A stretch of 64,000 nt of DNA from Edolisoma coerulescens. Taxonomy: Eukaryota > Chordata > Aves > Passeriformes > Campephagidae. Made by a program: the position numbers and the translations under genes. Under the pieces are notes generated by a model. That model made no database searches and was not told the origin of the DNA. It worked only from the letters and a program-made list of their open reading frames with translations. Shown in pieces: positions 57,764-64,000 of this stretch. Within the stretch, counting starts at the first letter, position 1. Each line of letters opens with the position of its first letter. Location: contig VWZW01006824.1 in assembly GCA_013397115.1 (NCBI GenBank), forward strand, positions 558,001 to 622,000. Reading direction: 5' to 3'.

Positions 57764-60700
57764 TAAGCTTCTAATAAAACTTTGTAATACAGGAAGAGGA
57801 GTATGTAAAATGCAATTCACATTCCAAAGAATTTTTTTACCCTACCTTCCATTTTACATCGAGCTTGAACAACAAAAATGGAAAAATTTTTCCTTTGCAG
57901 TGCATATTTAGTCATTTGTTCAGGCTCTCACCAGTTTCATGTCATAATACTGGAATATGCCTGCAGGAATATGTAATTGTTGTCAGAGCAAAACATTGGG
58001 CAGAGGACGGGAGAACTTACTTTATAAAACTTAGAAGTTCTAGTGAAGCTTATAAAATATCTTTAATATATTATATATTTTGTTGTTACACAGCAGAGTG
58101 ATACAGTGGGATCACTTTCTGATGTCACATGGACCTCACTGGCCATGCAGATGCTACAGCAGGAATTGTTCAAGGCTGACACAACCTACAAGACAGAAAT
58201 GTTCCACAGCATTACACTGTGGTTAATCCTTCAAAGCCTTAGCTAAGACAAACTCTCCTTGCTGGTAGTGTGTTCTCGTGTTCAGAAAAATAAAATAATA
58301 GCTCTAAAAACATTTGCTAAAATCTTCAGAAATAAATTGATTTTAAAAAAGGATTGCATTCACACTTTGCAAGGAATACTGCCAAGCATTAAAAGGGTCT
58401 ATATGCACGCAACTGAAGGTCTCCCCTTTCTGGGGAGACCCTTCTCTACCTCTCCATGGATGGTAATGTCCCTCAGGAAACCCACACTGTTCACTGGACT
58501 TCTCATTCTGCAGGAGAGACAGGAGGAAGCGTTGGTGCCTCATCCTGTGAGAAAGGTTTCTTCACAGGGCTGCTAAAAAGCATCAATTAAGGTACAGCGT
58601 TTACAAGACAAGCGTGTAATTACATGAAGCTGCTCACCCAACCCTGTGAAAGACACTTTTTTCTGTGCTTATTACAGATGGGGAAGGGAAACTACAGCTG
58701 TGATGCAACAGATCAGCTTTATAATTCAAATTAGTGCAGAAACACTGGGAAGTGGCAGAGTGTCAGCGCCCTGATCCAGGCTCCTTCAAGAAAGGGTTGG
58801 CACGAAGGGAGGAAGATGCACTGATGCTGCTGGAAAGGGAGACCTTGACCATATCTCCTCTCACTCACTAGTCTTGGTCTGGTTCTCTCGCTCACACTTT
58901 ACTCTGACTCTCCTGCTGCTGCCGCTGCCCCAAAGTCCCACTTCAGGACAGGTCACAGCCTTTTGCTCTCTCCCAGCTGTGAAATGGGTGCAAAAGGAAC
59001 AGAACTGGCCTCTTCCCTCATGAAACTGATGAAACAATTCTAAAATCCCCTGCTAAATCTGGTCCAGGGACAATCCAAGGGAAGAAGCAGAGAAAATGAG
59101 GCAAATGAAAACAAAACAAATGGGAAAAGACCAACAGAAGATGGGAGATGGCCCTCTAGCTGCCTGGGGCTTCTCAGCATGGGAGACCTGCCAGGGGCCT
59201 CCTTTTCCCTCTTTTCTCCCATTCAAAGTTGAACAAGGCCATAATCAAGATCCCAGTATTTCCAAAGCACTGTAAAAGAATAAAACAAAGTGATCTAAAC
59301 ATTTCGGGGTTTTTCTTTGGCAAAGCTAAAAGGACCCATTGAACTTTATTCCTTACTTGGCAGAGTTCATACCTTTGATTCCTTCTCAATTAAAGCTGGG
59401 ACCTGACTTATAAAAATACTCCTTCTGCTAGCAAATCGAGAGTAACTCCCAAAATTTTATCCTGAAAAGAAGTCAAGTAAAAATCCAAACAACCCCTAAC
59501 TTTCTGCAGCTGCAGCAGTATCAAAGATGAAGGATTACCTTTACATTCCCCAGGTTTGCTGTTCCTACAACTCACCAGTGCCACCAACCCACACCACCAG
59601 AGGCAGAAATACTCCCATGTCACAAGGACACGGATTAGGGGAATTTAAGGAAAAAGGGAAAATGAAGAACTGTGTTCAGAAAGAATTTGATGTAAATGCC
59701 ACAGAGGACACACACAAAGGAAGACTCCTCTTACAGTCTCTCCTGTGCAAATGTGGGGGTTTAAGGCCTCTTTGTTCCAGCACACTGTTCAAAAGTATTT
59801 ATTTTCTTTTTCAGGCTGCTATTTTTAACCATAACTCAGAGAAAGGCCGGAGCCCTGCTGAGTGTCTGACTGCAGCTTCCAGACAGAAGCTGCTGTGACG
59901 GGAAGGTGGTGACACACAGCTCTGCAGGTCCGAGTTGCCTTGTTTCCTCCATGGGGCTGGTTTCACCAAAGTCCACTTTTATTCAGTGCAGTCAGCTCAG
60001 AGGGGTTCCATCCAGCCACCTGACACGCCAAGTGCTGTGGCATTATTCTTCTTCCTCCTGGACCACTTTCAGTTCCTCAAGCACTCATGAAAGCATCACT
60101 GAGAAGACAATGGTTACCACTGGTGTTTGTTTTCTCCATTTCTAAGAGGACTTCCTGGGAAGAAGCTCCACTCAGCTATTGTCCCTCTCACTAAACCTGT
60201 GCTTGAGGCTCCTTGGCCGCTTGGCTCTTCCACCCCAATGTTTTAAAGCTCTTTCCTTCTTGAAAAGAAAAAGGAGGTAAGTTGCCTCATTTCCTCTCCA
60301 TAATTCTTTCACGTTCAAAAGGGCTTGTGACTACATGACTTGAAAGGAAAACACCAAATCCAAACCACCTTCTCCCTGTACTGTGTTTGTACAGTGGGAC
60401 CACGTGAGATCTGGGCTCAGAAAGGCAGCTGTGCAGGTTATTTTTAAGAAGAGGAAATTTGTTCCTGAGAATTTATTGGGAAATGGGTTGGTGAGAGCTC
60501 TCCTGCTGGTTCACAGTGACCCTGCGCCTCTCGAGGCCTTCATGGCCCTCCATGTACAGACACACCAAAAGGACTTGCCTGTACACCAGGACCTGTGGCT
60601 ATACCTCACCAGAACATGTTCAAGGCTTGCGTTTATATCCATGGTGGCAATGCTTCAGTCAGTGCATTTAAGAGTTTGCTTTCATCGCTCTTGCCTTTAT

Positions 60701-61244
60701 ATGACTGGTTATGGAGCTCCAGTTTTGTAAGTCTCAGCTCTTCCATCAAAGGTCTCTATGAAGTTCTTGCCATCAATCCAATCTGAGCTCCTGGCACTGT
60801 GGATGCTGATACATTCTCTCTTCCTGGAGAAGAGTATGTTTCACTTATCTGTATCAAAACTTAAATTCTTCATCTTTCCGTGTTTTGCAAAATGCTTTAT
60901 TTAGGGCACCAAGAAAAAAAGTAGCCCTAAGAATGCAACGTGTGAGAGCTGTGTGATAAGGGTTTTATCTGGCAAATTCATGTCTATCAGAGCACATTTT
61001 CACTTTGTGAATGCAGAAGTAATCACTAGTAGTGCAACTTTAAACATATTTAACCCCTTGTCTAACAATGCTCATTTTGAGTCTCATCCAAACCTGAATT
61101 CCTCCAAAGGCTGCCTGCATTTCCTCACTAGAGCTACATTTCAAGCCATGTTTGCATTCTTCAAGGGTGGCTTAAAGGCAGCCTGTGGCTTTCTGAGAAA
61201 CAAAGACAGGAAAAACCACATAAACCCATGTTCTATCTTCATTT

Positions 61245-61314
61245 GGGCTGATGGGACTTCACCGGGCTGATGGGACTTCACCGGGCTGATGAGACTTCAC
61301 CGGGCTGATGAGAT
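61245..61314. repeat. 19-bp tandem repeat, 3.7 units
   Basis: Unit GGGCTGATGGGACTTCACC occurs at 61245, 61264 and 61283, with a partial fourth at 61302. Units 1 and 2 are identical. The third and fourth share a G-to-A change, giving GATGAGA. Confidence 0.9.
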
Positions 61315-64000
61315 GAAAGATGAGCCCTGAATTTCTATGAAATATTTTCTCACCTAATAGTGTGGCTTCAAAACACCCTCAAGAGCTCCTGAATCCACAA
61401 CAACTTTTCAGAGACTTTTCTACTCCTTATTGCTACTCCCAAAGACCTTTACTGTACAATCAATCATCCCTTCCAACAAGATGCTACTCAGGCTGTATGC
61501 TACTCATGCAACAGCAGAACTTTTCACTACCCTGGGACACCGTTTCTCTGCTATTTGCCCTTTCAAGCATCTCTGAGCCAACCGTTTCACAAGCTGTTTC
61601 ACCACAGGCTTTGCATAAGCCCAGCAGCTTCACACAAACAGGCTCAGTGAAAAGGGTGATGGAACAAGAACAAGCCAGGAATTCTGGAAAAGTGTGTTCA
61701 CAAAACCCACCAATACGATTCATGGGGTTTTTATAATTTCCAGTGAAAAACCACATAGACAGCGTTGAAAAAATGCGTCTTATGGTCTCTGCTCTACTCT
61801 GAGCTTTACTAGCAAAAGTGCACCAAACCTTCAAAAACAAGCCAGTCAGGCTGAACCTTCTGGCTCCAAAGGTTTGGGCTTAAATGGAGTCAGGGCTTTT
61901 TCTCTGCAAGTCTCAGAAATGCTGAGGTCAGGACAACAAAACACAGGCCTCAGATTTAACATCCTGGTTTCCAATTTTGCTTGCAGGCAGGTCCCTCTGA
62001 GGGACGTGTGCCTTAGCCAACAGCCACAAATCCACAGTCCAGGAGATGACAGTCTTCTTACAACCCCTCTGAATAAGTAACAAGGTCAGGTCCTTCTATT
62101 TGTAATTATTTCCCCTTTAGAAGCACCTCTGGCACTAAGAAGATACACACATTGAAGGCATTTTTCAAAACTACTTTTGCTGCCACCAGTGTGAGGCAAC
62201 TCCTCCTGTTTCCAGAACAGCTGGTACCAACCACCAGTGCCAGGTGGGTGCTCAGCACCTCTGAAGCCAAGCTGAAGCTCTAAATGCCAAGTGACGTTCT
62301 AAAATTTACGATTTTTGTTTGAGTGTATTAAAAATATCTGCTTAATGTGCTTAAGAAGATCCTGGTGAGAGAAACACGAAAGCATCGGATCTTATCTCAT
62401 TCAAGAATGACTAGTACAGAGCAACACCAACAAAGTCAGAGGAGATCATGCAGCCCTGGCTTCCAGACTGAGCAGATACCCTGACATGCTTTTTAAACTC
62501 TTAATCTCCGAGGGTTCCTCTGATTTGTAAAATACCATGTCTTGAAACTGAAAGAAAACACAGAAGTGTGCTCAAGACACACCCACAATACAGAAGTAAA
62601 ACTGTTTCCTGAGCCAGCAAACATGGCTTGGTTTTTTTAAAAAAGGTATTTAAATGAAAATAGAAATCTCTTAAGTGCACTAGATCCACTTTTTTTGCAA
62701 ATCTCCTCTGGCAAACTCATTTTTTGAACATACACTCTTCTTTGCTTGTCTACTGTATATAAATTGCATATATTCTGATTAACATTATTCAGCCCAGAAT
62801 AATTACACATCAGAGAGACGCCTAATAAGCTCATCTTTAAAGTCTGCAGAACTAAAAAAAGATCCCAAGCATATTTTATGAATATAAGATGGCGTCAGCT
62901 GACAGATCTATGGCACAATCCATTTTATTGTGGTTGCAAACAAGAGCCACATGAATTAATGTTATGGGCTTGTCTTTGCATTATTCAGGATGATGGGATT
63001 TCTCAAGGAAAGCAAGAGTGTGTTCTGGAATTGTGAGACTTCACTGTGAAGATAAAAGAAAATTAGTCATACAATATGGTAAAGAAAATACAGAATATAA
63101 GCAAAACTGTGTTTTACCAGCAGCGTGCACTCCACTGGAAATTCCATAAGGCTTTCAGAATCAAACAGCTGCTACAAGAAGTAAAAATGAATCAAAACAC
63201 TTGGATTTACAACTGGAGTTGACAAAGAAATATTTTCAGTTACTATAACCACATTGTTTTAGACTTACTTCAGACAAAAGCTATTTCAACAGGAAAACCT
63301 GTCTTAGCCAACAGCTGGAAAGCTTATAGCCTTATTCCGGAAGGAAAGGGGACTGTTACTTTTTACAGATGTCTCCATTCTCATCATCCAAACAGAGTTA
63401 AATCTCTGAATAGAGAGATGGGCCCCATTTGAGATGCAGCTCTCACATCCTCCCAAGGCTGTGCACACTCACACCCTTGGCACCGATTCAGCCGAGGCGA
63501 CTGAACACGACGGCCACAGAAACTCAACACTGTGCAGCATCCCCAAATTCAGTCCGAGTTCTGGGGCAGCCCCTCGTCCCTTCCAACAGCAGAATTCCAG
63601 ACACTCAGCTGTCGGAGAGGCTGGATTTTATTTTAAAAGCAGCTCTTTTGCAGATGGTAACAATCAAACAATCAAGCCAGTGCTTCCCCCCGCTGCTCAG
63701 CCCCAACACCCTGCGAGATCCAGGTTTAGGAGCACCCCCCAAGGCAAGCTTGACTTCGGTTTCTGGTCACAAAAGTAACACCTGCCAATGCCAAGCTCTA
63801 CGAAAAGGGCACAGCAACTTTTCAGTTGACCACACTTCCTGCTGCCTGAGTATTTAAGGCACGCGAAGGAAAAGCCATGTAGCAAGAGATGAGTAACTAA
63901 CAAACCACAAGCTCTTGCTCAAAATTACCATGTACTATTTTACGTTCTTAGTAACACATTGGTGTGGGACGTTTGTTTATGCTGGTAACTCCTTTGTCTC

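Larger units (their letters stand above)
49715..64000 (-). other. NIBAN1: Presumed 3' part of NIBAN1 intron 1
   Basis: No exon matching the expected short NIBAN1 exon 1 was found. The stretch holds three CR1 pieces (49810-50124, 51015-51182, 52866-52970), a TCCG/TCCA microsatellite, an AT-rich patch and a 19-bp tandem repeat. Open frames are short and without recognisable homology. A somewhat CpG-richer patch at 63,470-63,570 is the only hint of a regulatory element. Confidence 0.6.

Noticed and set aside
63429..63857. NIBAN1 exon 1 or a separate gene in the CpG-richer patch near the right edge
   Set aside because: I found no minus-strand ATG followed by a MGGSASSQ-like sequence with a donor, and the plus-strand frames lack homology.

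Overview
The window is vertebrate genomic DNA, almost certainly from a bird. It has split genes with GT-AG introns, one CpG island, and many CR1 retroposon fragments carrying the avian-type 3' end (…TTCCAACCCAAACCATTCTATGATTC). I see no mammalian Alu or L1 sequence. Two protein genes are recognised, both on the minus strand and arranged head to tail. The order EDEM3 – NIBAN1 (FAM129A) matches the known vertebrate neighbourhood. The CR1 subtypes look songbird-like, but I cannot fix the species.

Positions 1–18,750: 5' part of EDEM3. Fifteen exons read right to left from a CpG-island first exon (about 18.45–18.56 kb, broken by an assembly gap) to exon 15 at 803–957. They encode the signal peptide, the whole GH47 mannosidase-like domain and the start of the downstream region. 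The PA domain and KDEL-type tail lie beyond the left edge. Every junction was checked for splice sites and phase, and the joined exons keep one reading frame.

Positions 18,750–21,723: spacer between the genes. It holds a CR1 copy beside the EDEM3 CpG island and then probably the NIBAN1 3' UTR. Positions 21,724–49,714: NIBAN1 exons 14 to 2. Exon 14 is a long single exon coding an acidic Ser/Glu/Lys tail, and exons 3–6 carry the PH-like domain. Exon 1 (short N-terminus) was not found, so 49,715–64,000 is most simply read as the 3' part of intron 1.

The most unusual structure is a 40-bp minisatellite at 44,921–45,880. It abuts NIBAN1 exon 5 and contains its 5' splice site. The unit is homologous to the last ~28 exonic bases plus the first ~12 intronic bases. 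Twenty-three identical units therefore place 23 copies of a GTGAGT donor-like motif directly downstream of the true donor. The long plus-strand open frames over this array are a by-product of the repeat and are not genes. No prokaryotic, viral, CRISPR or toxin system was seen. The two genes are linked biologically: EDEM3 trims mannose from misfolded ER glycoproteins for degradation, and NIBAN1 is a stress-responsive cytoplasmic regulator of translation and survival signalling.
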